DNA of 64,000 bases from Otatea glauca (taxonomy: Eukaryota > Streptophyta > Magnoliopsida > Poales > Poaceae): the NCBI GenBank assembly GCA_036346275.1, contig CM070720.1, forward strand, positions 7,169,278-7,233,277. Direction: 5' to 3'. Of the stretch, positions 33,156-43,663 are shown piece by piece. The position numbers and the translations under genes are program-made. Numbering within the stretch: position 1 is the first letter of the stretch; each line of letters opens with the position of its first letter. The notes beneath the pieces were generated by a model. That model saw only the letters and a program-made list of their open reading frames with translations, did not search any database and was not told the origin of the DNA.

Positions 33156-34023
33156 ATTGCCCAATCGCGCACCGTACCACACCAATCCTGAGGAAACAAA
33201 AGAAATTCAACGTCAAGTCCAGGCATTAATAGATAAGGGGTACGTTCGTGAATCTCTTAGCCCATGTGCTGTTCCTGTGCTCCTCGTGCCCAAGAAAGAT
33301 GGATCCTGGCGTATGTGTGTTGATTGTCGTGCCATTAACAACAATACAATCCGCTATCGTCATCCTATTCCCAGGTTAGATGATATGCTTGATGAATTAA
33401 GTGGTGCTCGTTTGTTCTACAAAATTGATTTGCGTAGTGGATACCATCAGATTCGTATGAAGCTAGGGGATGAATGGAAAACAGCTTTCAAAACTAAATT
33501 CGGGTTGTATGAGTGGTTAGTTATGCCTTTTGGGTTAACTAATGCACCTAGCACTTTCATGAGACTTATGAACGAAGTTTTGCGTGTCTTCATAGGCAAA
33601 TTTGTGGTTGTCTATTTTGATGACATACTCATTTACAGCAAGTCTTTAGAGGAACATCTCGATCATTTGCGTGCTGTTTTTAATGCTTTACGTACTGCAC
33701 GTTTGTTTGGCAACCTGGATAAGTGCAGTTTCTGCACAGATCGTATGTCTTATCTTGGCTATGTTGTTACAGCTCAGGGTATCGAAGTGGACCAAGCCAA
33801 GATTGAAGAAATACATAACTGACCAACTCCATCAACAGTCACGCAGATTAGGAGTTTTCTTGGGCTTGCTGGCTTCTATCGCAGATTTGTGCGTGATTTT
33901 GGAACCATCGCTGCTCCGCTCGACGAACTCACAAAAAAAGGTGTTCCCTTCCCTTGGGGGGCGCAACAAGAAACGGCCTTCACGATTTTGAAAGATAAGT
34001 TGACCCATGCTCCTTTACTTTAG
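33156..34023 (+). pseudogene. C reverse transcriptase, open except for stops at its end
   Basis: Resumes at LPNRAPYHTNPEETKEIQ and covers the full RT: VPKKDGSWRMCVDCRAINNN, HPIPRLDDMLDELSGARLFY, KIDLRSGYHQIRMKLGDEWK, MPFGLTNAPSTFMRLMNEVL and VVVYFDDILIYSKSLEEHLD, catalytic FDD at about 33616-33624. A TGA at 33820-33822 replaces the Trp of a conserved SWPTP-like site, and a TAG at 34021-34023 replaces a Gln codon before LPDF. Both fit single transitions, and the frame is otherwise continuous to 35838. The start is fixed by the CRM-b LTR that ends at 33155; the linker to protease is missing. Confidence 0.9.
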
Positions 34024-35838
34024 CTTCCTGATTTCACAAAGATGTTTGAACTAGAATGCGATGCTAGTGGAATTGGGTTGGGTGGCGTGCTGCTGCAAGA
34101 AGGCAAACCGGTTGCGTATTTCAGTGAGAAGTTGAGTGGTCCTAGTTTGAACTATTCCACTTATGACAAAGAATTATTTGCATTAGTTCGAACTTTGGAA
34201 ACATGGCAGCATTACTTGTGGCCTAGAGAGTTCATTATTCATTCTGATCATGAATCTTTAAAGCATATTAGAAACCAAACTAATATGAATCGTCGGCATG
34301 CAAAATGGGTAGAATTCATTGAGTCATTTCCCTATGTCATCAAACACAAGAAAGGGAAAGAAAATGTCATTGCTGATGCTTTGTCTCGCCGTTACACCAT
34401 GCTCTCACAACTTGATTTTAAAATTTTTGGGCTGCAAACATTAAGGAGCAATTACGCTCTTGATCCTGATTTCAAGGATGTGTCATTGAATTGTAAGGAT
34501 GGGCGAACATATGGCAAGTTCTTCATGAATGATGGTTTCTTGTTCCGTGCTAACAAGTTGTGCATTCCAGCTAGTTCTATTCATCTTTTGCTATTACAGG
34601 AAGCACACGGAGGCGGACTTATGGGGCACTTCGGTGTCAAGAAGACCGAGGACATCCTGTCTGATCACTTCTTTTGGCCAAAGATGCGACGCAATGTGGA
34701 GAGATTTGTTGCTCGTTGCTCCACATGTCAACGAGCTAAGTCCAGACTTAACCCACACGGTTTGTACATGCCCCTTCCTGTTCCGAACACTCCTTGGGAG
34801 GATATCTCGATCGATTTTGTTTTGGGATTGCCTCAAACAAAGAAGGGGAGGGATAGTATTTTTGTGGTTGTGGATCGCTTTTCCAAAATGGCTCACTTCA
34901 TACCGTGTCATAAGAGTGATGATGCTACTCATATTGCTGATTTATTCTTTCGTGAAATTAGTCGCTTGCATGGTGTTCCTAATACGATAGTCTCAGGTTG
35001 TGATACAAAATTTCTTAGTCATTTTTGGCGCACTCTATGGAACAAATTGGGCACTAAGTTACTATTTAGCACTACATGTCATCCTCAAACAGATGGTCAA
35101 ACTGAGGTTGTTAATAGAACTTTGTCTACCATGCTTAGGGTTGTTCTAAAGAAGAATCTGAAAATGTGGGAGGAATGTTTGCCACATATTGAATTTGCTT
35201 ACAATCATTCTGTCCATTCCACCACAAAGATGTGCCCTTTCCAAATTGTCTATGGCTTTATTCCTCGTGCACCAATTGATTTGATCTCTGTGTCCTTTTC
35301 TGAGGACATGAATCATGATGCTAACCAACGTGCAGATCTGATATTGCAATTGCATGAGCAGACCAAGGAGAACATTGCGCGTGTGAATGCAAAGAACCAA
35401 ATTGCAGGTAGTAAAGGACAACAACATGTTACCTTTCATCCTGGTGATTTGGTTTGGTTACACTTGCGAAAAGACCGTTTCCCTGCTTTACGCAAGTCCA
35501 AATTGATGCCACGTGCTGATGGACCCTTCAAGATTTTAAAACAAATAAATGATAATGCATATATACTTGACATTCCTGCAGACTATGGTGTTTCTTCTAG
35601 TTTCAATGTTGCAGATTTGAAGCCCAATGTAGGTGAGGAAGAGCAGATCCCGTCGAGGTCGACTTCGATTCAAGAAGGGGAGGATGATGAGGACACCACT
35701 TCTTCAGTTCCAACCACATCACCTGCTGCTACCACACCTCCAGACATGTTACAAGGACCGATGACTCGATCCCGTGCACGTGGACTGAACTGTGTGATTC
35801 TCCTAAGGAATGAAGGTCAAGAAGATGGCAACAAATAA
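34024..35838 (+). CDS. C RNase H and integrase with CR-like tail (fragment of pol)
   Basis: A 598-codon open frame from 34042, in the RT frame. RNase H: FELECDASGIGLGGVLLQEG, YDKELFALVRTLETWQHYLW, SDHESLKHIRNQ and VIADALSRR. Integrase: a zinc-binding HxxxH..CSTC region, CSTCQRAKSRLNPHGLYMPL, ISIDFVLGLPQT (first Asp), VPNTIVSGCDTKFLSHFW where relatives have VSDRD, and CHPQTDGQTEVVNRTL (Glu). The second catalytic Asp is therefore changed to Gly, and the adjacent Arg to Cys, so integrase activity is unlikely. C-terminal ADGPFKILKQINDNAYILDI is followed by a tail with GPMTRSRARGLN. The last 154 nt of the frame lie inside the 3' LTR. It has no start of its own; it is part of gag-pol. Confidence 0.9.
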   Translation, partial: LPDFTKMFELECDASGIGLGGVLLQEGKPVAYFSEKLSGPSLNYSTYDKELFALVRTLETWQHYLWPREFIIHSDHESLKHIRNQTNMNRRHAKWVEFIESFPYVIKHKKGKENVIADALSRRYTMLSQLDFKIFGLQTLRSNYALDPDFKDVSLNCKDGRTYGKFFMNDGFLFRANKLCIPASSIHLLLLQEAHGGGLMGHFGVKKTEDILSDHFFWPKMRRNVERFVARCSTCQRAKSRLNPHGLYMPLPVPNTPWEDISIDFVLGLPQTKKGRDSIFVVVDRFSKMAHFIPCHKSDDATHIADLFFREISRLHGVPNTIVSGCDTKFLSHFWRTLWNKLGTKLLFSTTCHPQTDGQTEVVNRTLSTMLRVVLKKNLKMWEECLPHIEFAYNHSVHSTTKMCPFQIVYGFIPRAPIDLISVSFSEDMNHDANQRADLILQLHEQTKENIARVNAKNQIAGSKGQQHVTFHPGDLVWLHLRKDRFPALRKSKLMPRADGPFKILKQINDNAYILDIPADYGVSSSFNVADLKPNVGEEEQIPSRSTSIQEGEDDEDTTSSVPTTSPAATTPPDMLQGPMTRSRARGLNCVILLRNEGQEDGNK

Positions 35839-36354
35839 AAGGGGTGCTGCGCCACCCATCATTTGGGCTAGACTCATGTAATAAAATCTATTTTCAGACA
35901 GATTATGGAAGGATGGGAGGAGATTTCGCCCCTTCCATAGTGCTGGCCGAAATTACCTCCCCCTCCATCTATTTAGTCGGGTTCGAGTTCCTCTTGTAAG
36001 GCGGGTTTTTCTTTGTGTTAGTGTAGCCATTGTGCAAACTCTGCTCTTCAGTTGTGTCAGTCGACCACCTGCGAGACAGCTTTTGAGAACCCCACTTTTG
36101 AGTTGAATCAAATTACTATTGCAGATTCATTGTTGCCTCTATCTTATTCTTGCTAGTTCTTCGATTGCTCGCAGGAATTGAACCTCGTGTTCAAGTTGAT
36201 CGTGCTACCCAGCAAGGTCAATAACCTTCGGAGTTGGTTCAACGATTGCTAAGGCGCACACGACCTGTTCGTTTGTAGTCAGATCGCGAGAGTCACCTCC
36301 ACCAGAATCAAAAGTTATCTTCTCACCGAAAGATCGGGCACTCCGACTCTATCA
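35685..36354 (+). repeat. 3' LTR of element C
   Basis: 670 bp from TGATGAGGACACCACTTCTT to CGGGCACTCCGACTCTATCA. The polypurine tract CAAGAAGGGGAGGA lies directly before it (35671-35684) inside the coding frame. The pol stop codon is at 35836-35838, inside the LTR. It is followed by the target duplication GCACA. Confidence 0.92.
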
Positions 36355-36359
36355 GCACA

Positions 36360-36785
36360 CAACTTGGGCTTGGGCCCCCACACGTTTACAAGGCCCGAAA
36401 CAGCCTAAAACAGTATTGTAGTACATTGTTTTAATGATTCCGGTTGATGTACGATGAATATGGGCCTGAGATTAGATCCATTCGAAAGATCTCGTTGTAA
36501 GCTTTCAATCAAGTCCAAGTTCACCCAAATCGGAGTACGTATGCAAAAGTTATTCATATTTGAAGTCAGTGATGTCTCAGGAGGCCGAATTGGATTCCAG
36601 AACGTGATGGATTTGATCTCTCTCTCTTCTTGGCCCGTGGATGATGTGTTGGAGTTGGCACAACCAAATGTGGTCATATCTGTAGTAGTGTTGTCCTCAT
36701 CATCTTCCCTTTCTTGAATTTGAGTCGTCCTCGACTCATGCTCAGCTTTTAGCTTGTCCTCAACAAAAAGTATTCTCATGTGAAG
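36360..36785 (-). repeat. LTR of X-like element E, right part, plus adjoining sequence
   Basis: Continues the LTR that stopped at 22773. The short-form LTR ends at TGTCCTCATCA (36702); the polypurine complement TCTTCCCTTTCTTG follows, then GTCGTCCTCGACTCATGCTC as in the long-form X LTRs. It stops at about 36785, where the LTR of element G starts (left flank TGAAG, 36781-36785). Confidence 0.8.
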
Positions 36786-37161
36786 TGATGGGGACGGCGA
36801 TCCCGATCTTTCGATGAGTTGATAATACATCGATTTGGAGATGTTGATGGCACCGAATTTAGGGCTTCCTACCAAACAGGTTGGGAGCTTCGCAATCACA
36901 ATGCCAAATTCACACAGATACAAGATCCAATGATCAGTAGTTCCTGAAAGAAAACGAGAACCCGCAAGAACAAAGTATGAAGCAAACCGAAAAGGTAGTA
37001 TTGAAATCAAACAAAGAGAACAAGTTGAGGTTCTGTTTCTCGGCTCGGGCAGTCTAGTCGACACGCGCAAACACGAGGAGGGACGCACACGGGGTCTACC
37101 AAAACACAACAAAACCTAAAAAATGAAGAACAGGGGTGAGAACCCAATATAAAGGGGTACC
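36786..37161 (-). repeat. LTR of element G, R-U5 half, minus orientation
   Basis: Starts TGATGGGGACGGCGATCCCG (minus-strand end CCCATCA) and runs to GGGGTACC at 37161. The other half lies in plus orientation at 44135-44635. The X element beginning at 37162 separates them; GTACC (37157-37161) is one copy of a target duplication whose partner GGTAC (its reverse complement) is at 44631-44635. Confidence 0.82.
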
Positions 37162-38197
37162 TGATGTGAAGTTGTGTCCCGATCTTTCGATGAGAGCGAT
37201 AACTATCGATTTGGTGGAATCGACTTTGACGATCCGACTACAACGTACGACGACGATGCGCCTTAGCAATCGCTAAACCAACTCCGGAGTGTTATTGATC
37301 ATGCCGTGGGCACGATCAACCTGAACACGAGGTTAAATTCCTGCAAGCAACCGAAGAACAAGCAAGAACAATGTAAAAGCAATCTGAAATTGCAAATAAG
37401 AATTGAAGGCCAAAATAAGGTGGGGTTCTATTGAAGGTCTTGACAAGGTGGCTGTCCAGCACAACTCGAAGACGCAAAGTTTGCACTTGGCTAAACTAAT
37501 CAAACAAAACCCAAAACCCTAGATGGGGTTGGGGCTGGTTATTTATGAGATAACAAGAGGAGGTGGTCATTCAAAACCCTAGGAAACCAAATACAATTCG
37601 ATTACAAGGCCCAAGGCCCACTCTGACTCGGATTGGAAAAGTGACGTGACTTGTTTTGTAGTTTTCGGACAGCTCATAAGGAATTTGAAGGTGATACTGG
37701 ATCCATTGGAAAGAGGGCGACGAAAGCTTTCAATCAAGTACTCATGTGCCCCGAACACCCTTCTGGATCAAAAGTTATGGCCGTTTTAAGTTGGTGCTGT
37801 CTCAGGAGGCCGAATTTGATTCCAGAACGTGATGGATTTGATCTCTCTCTCTTCTTGGCCCGTGGATGATGTGTTGGAGTAGGCACAACCAAATGTGGTC
37901 ATATCCGTAGTAGTGATGTCCTCATCATCCTCCCTTTCTTGAATTTGAGTCGTCCTCGACTCATGCTCAGCTTTTAGCTTGACCTCAACAAAAGTATTCT
38001 CATGTTCAGATCATCCTCCACAAAGCTTAATATTTCTTTCCAGCATATAAAGGCATGTTGAAAGCTTGCACTCTTGGACGCCTTCCTCCCCTGTGAAGGA
38101 AAGCCATCCTAGTAGATGTAGATGATACAGAGGATGCCGTGAAGTGTCGCCAAATTGATATAGCGTTGATCATATCCAGACGAGCATGGTCTCATCA
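37162..38197 (-). repeat. Long-form LTR of family X (X1, 3' side)
   Basis: 1036 bp, minus strand TGATGAGACCATGCTCGTCC to TTCACATCA. The inner short-form boundary (GTCCTCATCA, 37927) and a polypurine complement at 37928-37941 lie within it. Outside 38197 stands the main polypurine tract complement TTCTCCCTTTCTTG. The left target duplication is GTACC. Confidence 0.85.
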
Positions 38198-38319
38198 TTC
38201 TCCCTTTCTTGAATTGGAGTCCTCCTCGACTCCATCACATTCTCCCGCAAAATGTTAGTAGCGAGAAAGAGCAAAGCAACATGCATATCTTTTGTGCTCA
38301 AATCAATGTCTCGTGAATC

Positions 38320-39940
38320 AAAATCACCCAAACACTCCTTTCTTGAAAACTATCATATAGATTATAATCGATGTAGGGGTACTTGATATGATATTAGAAT
38401 TATCGAATTGATCACATTGTTGCATAGGATGTGGAGGTCTCAGATCTGAACAAATGTATAATCTATGCACTTTGTATTCTCCTTTATCATTATGTTTGCC
38501 AACAACATAGAAAATATTTCGTGATAACCATGGCAAATCGAATGTACAAAAATCTTCTCCTTGAAACTATCCAGATCACACGAACATCAAATTCAATGTA
38601 ACCTAAAGTATCTAAAGAAGACATCAATTTAAGCTCATCTTCTTCACTAGCAATTTGAATAACATGTCTATGTTCAGCGCAAGTGTTTTGTTCAAATATA
38701 AATATTTCATGTTCATTCACTAATTGTGGCGTGGATATAAGTGAAGCATTATGACACAACTCTTCTTTATCACTAGGAATAGCAACAAAATCAGCAATGG
38801 GTTCCATTAATAGTTGCTCTACGATAGCACGATTCATGGACAGTTTTGTCTCTTCAAAATGATTTTCACCATGTATACAGTCCATACCTTTGACATTACC
38901 TTCTAAATCATTCTCCGTGGTTGTAGGTGCAACTTCAATTTCCAACTCTTCACATACGTATGGAGCAGCAAATATCTCCTCTTTTTTCACATTTTCTTCT
39001 TCATCTTTCTCCCGAGGTGCTCACTTTTCTGGCAAAATGTTAGCTACAACAGAAGGTGCAACAATGGGCACCTCAAATAAAGCTAAAGGCTCTTTCAAAG
39101 ATTCAGTAAGCATGTTTTCAGCTCTAAAAGCACATTCAATCAATTCTGAAAGACAACTATATGTTTCATCAACAAGAACATCCTGAATTTCATGATTAAG
39201 TCCACGTATGAACCTAAGCTCAGTAGCTTCCTCACATTCTTGTAAACCACAACGCAACAAACAATTTTGCAAATCATGAAAGTATTCTATAACAGTTTTA
39301 GAACCTTGTTTTAAGCATTGAAGTTTAGTAAGCAAATATTTAGCAACATATTCAGGAACATAATCATTTCTCATAAGTCTTTTCATTGCATTCCAAGTTT
39401 TAGGTCTTTATCATGTCTAGATATATGCTTCCACCAATATATCGTGATCCGACGTTAACACTTTAACTGCAAAGACTAATCTTTTGGTTTTCGATAAGTC
39501 ATAGTTTGCAAATTCTTTATCTACCGCTATCTCCCAATTAATATATGCATTAGGATCGAACTTTCCACCAAAAGGAGGCAACTCAAACTTGATTTTACCT
39601 TGTTCATCATCAGTGGATGAACCCGTGGCGATGTGTGGTGGGGCGACCGATGCAACAAGGCCCATGCTGGGAAGTCGGGCAGCAATGGGAACCTGTTGTG
39701 CACGTAGTACACCATTGTTGTTGCTTAGGAGACGAGGCGGAGGACTGGAAGTTCCAGGGACAGCAGCTGCAAGCATATCATAAGTCTAGACAAAATAGTA
39801 GCAAGGGTAGTGTTAGCAACTCCCTGAGTAGTCTCGATGGACCGGAAACGGTCTTCTTGCAGCGACATTTGCTCATTAGTGAGTTGTACATTGCCCTTCG
39901 TGCGTGGAGAATGATGCAGTGAACTCTTGTCACCTGACAT
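38320..39940 (-). pseudogene. Family X gag-like gene
   Basis: The ATG at 39940 begins MSGDKSSLHHSPRTKGNVQL. Then, in changing frames: IKFELPPFGGKFDPNAYINW and EIAVDKEFANYDLSKTKRLV (gag core), TWNAMKRLMRNDYVPEYVAK, LLTKLQCLKQGSKTVIEYFH, LLRCGLQECEEATELRFIRG and LNHEIQDVLVDETYSCLSEL. A TGA stop at about 39021 falls before an acidic C-terminal domain with EELCHNASLISTPQLVNEHE, FIFEQNTCAEHRHVIQIASE and LGYIEFDV, ending near VVGKHNDKGEYKVHRLYICS (about 38440). No CCHC zinc knuckle was found, unlike the autonomous CRM gags. The C-terminal domain is not part of known gag. Frame changes lie near 39775, 39425 and 38540. The gag assignment is firm; the function of the C-terminal domain is unknown. Confidence 0.78.
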
Positions 39941-41600
39941 GGTTAGTAGCATAAAGGGAAAGACAAAGGTTTATGTAATTCCCAATCAACTACTAGGAAG
40001 TGGAGAGAAGTCGCTCAACTCTCAAGCCTTAACCAAAGCTCTTACAAGTTCTTACCGTGCAGCAGGAGTTGTCGGCCGTTGGCGGTGTCAAAAGTTCTTC
40101 GAAGCTTGGATAAAGCGATTGCAAGGGACCGAACAAAAGTACAAGGTAAAATATGTGGAGCTTGGTAGGCTATACTTATTTCCTATGCAATCTGATAATT
40201 CTAGTTATTGTAATGACAAGTAAGGACCCAAAATAGAAATCACAAGTCCTAGTTGCCGATCTCAAAGATATAAGCGAATTTCAAGGCAACTCACGCACAA
40301 AGATGATGTAACTTAATGCAACCAATGGAATGAGCTAAATAAGAAAATTTTCAGTACCAAAGCTCGTGTTGCATAAGTTATAGAGAGACACTAGCTAATT
40401 GCTTCAGAAAAGATAAAAGGGCATAAGATTGCTCACTAATTAATACAATTGCACAATCTGAAAAATACTGAACACAAATTAGGGTTTCGCTCAATGTAGT
40501 GCTGCCGGCCACTATTATGTTTTCTTTTTTTTTCTTTTTTTTTGGCCTTTTGGCTCTTTCTTTCTCTCTTCTTTCTTTTGGTGACTTGCGGCCAACACTA
40601 GTATGAGCAAAGTTTTGGAATCTCTAACTTGATATCACAAGATAGTATGATATGATAATTCAAGATTATGCAATGTATCAATATGAACAGCCCTAAGCAA
40701 TATCAAATAGCTAGTCTCAATTGGGATTAAAGTATTCGCAAAGGATGAATTGGTTAACAAAGATATGTATACTGATATTTTTGGAGTTTTATGGATTATG
40801 GATGCTACTGGACTCAACCAACTCAAAGGAACAAAACTAGAACACGAATTGAAGCAAAACACCCAAATTCAAAGTTTCTAGGGCAGCAGATTTGTCGCCT
40901 ATATTACAGATTCAAAACGACCGAATTTAGAAGGTTCACTATGGAAAGAATTGAAGCTTATGTCCTCAGCTTTCAAAGGAATACAAGAACATGCAATTTG
41001 GAGCACGGGTGTGAAAGTTATGGCTCAAAAACCGAACTGCACAGAATACTCCCAATTTTAGCCCGCGGGACCAATTCCGAATCCGAATCAAATTCGGTTT
41101 GATGGAATCCGAATCAGAAAGGACACCCAAAAACGTTTTTGTAGAGGACTCTTCAAGGATTCAGGAGAGTATAAAAACTTCCCAAACGGAGTTCGGACGT
41201 GAGAACTATGATCAAAATACCGAATCGATCTGGATTGGAAGTACAACTTGCTTCAACAAATTTGATATCCAGATTAAACAGATTTAGCTCCAGAATTAGA
41301 GTTCATGCCCAACTAGGTTTTTGTAGAGATCGTTCCCATGTTTTAGGAAAGTACAAAAACACTAGAATCCGAGCTCGTATGCGAAAGTTATGAACAAAAC
41401 AAAGTACTGGACAGATTGAAAGAAAAGCTACGCGAAGGGAAAAAACAACAAGAACTAAAACAAGGACTCTAATGGATCAAAACCTAACAAAACTCACTAA
41501 AATAACAGATTGAATCTAAAGGTTGAATTTTGTGGAGTAATTTTCAATTTAGGACAGAAAACAAAAACTAATCTACAAGATAGAATCTCTCACCGAGCAA
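39941..41600 (-). other. Leader of the minus-strand X element
   Basis: A 1.66-kb untranslated leader with no coding frame of known type. It is repeated in plus orientation at 46340-48000 with very high similarity: a 75-residue conceptual translation from 40635-40862 differs from that at 47088-47315 in a single residue. It contains a TTTTCTTTTTTTTTCTTTTT tract at about 40520-40545. Confidence 0.75.
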
Positions 41601-41601
41601 C

Positions 41602-41620
41602 TTGGCGCCTCGATACCACC
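41602..41620 (-). other. Primer-binding site of the minus-strand X element
   Basis: On the minus strand GGTGGTATCGAGGCGCC, next to the LTR start. The plus copy at 46328-46344 has GGTGGTATCAGAGCGCC, the regular initiator tRNA-Met type site, so CAGAG has become CGAGG here. Confidence 0.75.
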
Positions 41621-42385
41621 TGATGTGAAGTTGTGTCCCGATCTTTCGATGAGAGCGATAACTATCGATTTGGTGGAATCGACTTTGACGATCCGACTAC
41701 AACGTACGACGACGATGCGCCTTAGCAATCGCTTAACCAACTCCGGAGTGTTATTGATCTTGCCGTGGCACGATCAACTGAACACGAGGTTCAATTCCTG
41801 CAAGCAACCGAAGAACAAGCAAGAACAATGGTAAAAGCAATCTGAAATTGCAAATAAGAATTGAAGGCCAAAATAAGGTGGGGTTCTATTGAAGGTCTTG
41901 ACAAGGTGGCTGTCTAGCACAACTCGAAGACGCAAAGTTTGCACTTGGCTAAACTAATCAAACAAAACCCAAAACCCTAGATGGGGTTGCGGCTGGTTAT
42001 TTATGAGATAACAAGAGGAGGTGGTCGTTCAAAACCCTAGGAAACCAAATACAATTCGATTACAAGTCCCAAGGCCCACTCTGACTCGGACTGGAAAAGT
42101 GACGTGACTTGTTTTGCAGTTTTCGGATAGCTCAGAAGGAATTTGAAGGTGAGACTGGATCCATTGGAAAGAGGGCGACGAAAGCTTTCAATCAAGTACT
42201 GATGTGCCCCGAACACCCTTCTGGATCAAAAGTTATTGCCGTTTTAAGTTGGTGCTGTCTCAGGAGGCCGAATTGGATTCCAGAACGTGTTGGATTTGAT
42301 CTCTCTCTCTTCTTGGCCCGTGGATGATGTGTTGGAGTAGGCACAACCAAATGTGGTTATATCCGTAGTAGTGATGTCCTCATCA
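41621..42385 (-). repeat. Short-form LTR of family X (X2, 5' side)
   Basis: 765 bp, TGATGTGAAGTTGTGTCCCG to GTGATGTCCTCATCA. It lacks the outer ~270 bp of the long form and abuts element G gag at 42386 directly. It carries the primer site on its left. Confidence 0.85.
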
Positions 42386-43663
42386 GATACCGAGGACGAC
42401 TACAGGGTAAATGTGAACAACGACCGACCTCATCGTCGACTCTGCAATAACAGGCAAGGTATGGCTAGAAATCAACATGATCAAAGGGAAGAACGTGATG
42501 AATCTATAGCAAAAATGAAATTTACTATGCTTCCTTTTGATGTTGCTTATAATCCTGATGTCTATCTAGATTGGGAGTTGGCGGTAGATCAAAAATTTTC
42601 TTGCTATGACTTCTCTGAGCGTAGAAGGGTGCACGCTGCCACTAGTGAATTTACTGGTTTTGCATCTATTTGGTGGAAAGAACTTTGTAGAGCCAACCGT
42701 GATGTACCTACAACTTGGAATGGATTGAAGCGTGTCATGAGGGCTAGATTTGTTCCTACATACTATGCTCATGATTTATTGAATAAAATGCAGCGCTTTA
42801 ATCAAGGTGATAAAACGGTTGAGGAATATTATCAGGTATTGCAAATTGGCATGTTACGTTGTGGGTTAGAAGAGGGTGAAGATGCAAAAATGGCTAGGTT
42901 CTTGGGTGGGCTTAACCGAGAGATACAGGATATACTTGACTATAAAGAATACAATTCTATCACTCATTTGTACCATCTTGCTTTGAAAGCAGAAAGGGAA
43001 GTGCAGGGTCGACGATCGACAACGCGAGGTAATATTGGAGGCTTTTCCACATCCAAGTTGGTTCAGATCCATACCAAGGCATCATCTTCCATACCTGGAT
43101 GTGTACCTACACCCGCTGTTCCAACTACTTCGACGTCATCACGCATTCCAGAGGCAAACAAGTCAATCACACTTCAAGCACCCGCCAAGAGTGCTTCCTC
43201 AGTTGCCTCCACCGGTCGAACGCGGGAAACACAATGTTTTCGATGCAAAGGAATGGGGCACGTGATGCGAGACTGTCCTAATCAACGTGCTCTAATAATC
43301 AGAGAAAATGGTGAGTACACCAGTGATAGTGACATTAATGAAACTGAATATGTTCTTGTTACAACTAACACTGCAGAGCCAGCAGAAGAGATTATCACTT
43401 CTGCAGCATCCGAGAAATATACGGCTCTTGTTGTTGCACATGTACTTAGCACACAGCCTGCACGCGATGAACAAAATCAACGCCATAATATCTTTCAGAC
43501 AAGGTGTGTGGTGAATGAGCGCGCTGTGCATGTCGTTGTTGATGGAGGTAGCTGCAACAATTTTACGAGTGTAGACATGGTCGAGAAGCTTGGCTTGACC
43601 AGTAATCCACTTCTCAACAAGATGAAATTGAATGGCTCAATTCCACCGGTAAGGTTCGAGTAA
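42386..43663 (+). pseudogene. Element G gag and start of protease
   Basis: An open frame runs to 43663 once the LTR-derived first codons are ignored. Gag core: IAKMKFTMLPFDVAYNPDVY, LDWELAVDQKFSCYDFSERR, HAATSEFTGFASIWWKELCR, MLRCGLEEGEDAKMARFLGG, LNREIQDILDYKEYNSITHL; zinc knuckle CFRCKGMGHVMRDC at 43235-43275; protease start VVVDGGSCNNFTSVDMVEKL (about 43530-43590) with the D-G-G motif. The 5' end of gag is cut by the short-form X LTR at 42385. This is the best preserved gag of the window: no internal stop in about 425 codons. It ends at 43663 through a one-base shift, after which protease text continues. Confidence 0.88.

Larger units (their letters stand above)
22774..36354 (+). mobile_element. 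CRM-a Ty3/gypsy retrotransposon C, complete ends, disrupted by a CRM-b block
   Basis: LTRs at 22774-23435 and 35685-36354 flank a gag-pol body. The target duplication GCACA is present at 22769-22773 and 36355-36359, and removing C rejoins LTR E. Gag, protease, RT, RNase H and integrase carry the motifs of plant centromeric retrotransposons. The block 26606-33155 (CRM-b pieces) replaces about 330 bp between protease and RT. Outside that block pol is nearly open. The integrase C-terminus lacks a chromodomain and instead ends in a GPMTRSRARGLN motif, like the CR motif of group A CRM elements. Confidence 0.9.
37162..42385 (-). mobile_element. Gag-only CRM-related element (family X), hybrid of two copies
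   Basis: Minus-oriented LTR-internal-LTR structure: 3' LTR 37162-38197 (long form, 1036 bp), gag-like gene 39940 to about 38324, leader 39941-41600, primer site, 5' LTR 41621-42385 (short form, 765 bp). There is no protease, RT, RNase H or integrase. The two LTRs differ in length, and the flanks do not match (GTACC left, GATAC right), so the two ends come from different insertions. The best reading is a recombinant formed by the inversion described in the findings. It resembles in organisation the non-autonomous centromeric elements of rice (noaCRR). Confidence 0.82.

Noticed and set aside
38490..38990. A possible host gene: acidic ORF of 166 codons on the minus strand
   Set aside because: It lies in frame with the family X gag-like gene between leader and LTR, and so is the C-terminal part of the element protein.
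37162..42385. A simple full-length X insertion with two LTRs
   Set aside because: The LTRs differ by about 270 bp in length and the flanking 5-mers GTACC and GATAC do not match, whereas the flank of the copy at 44636 does.
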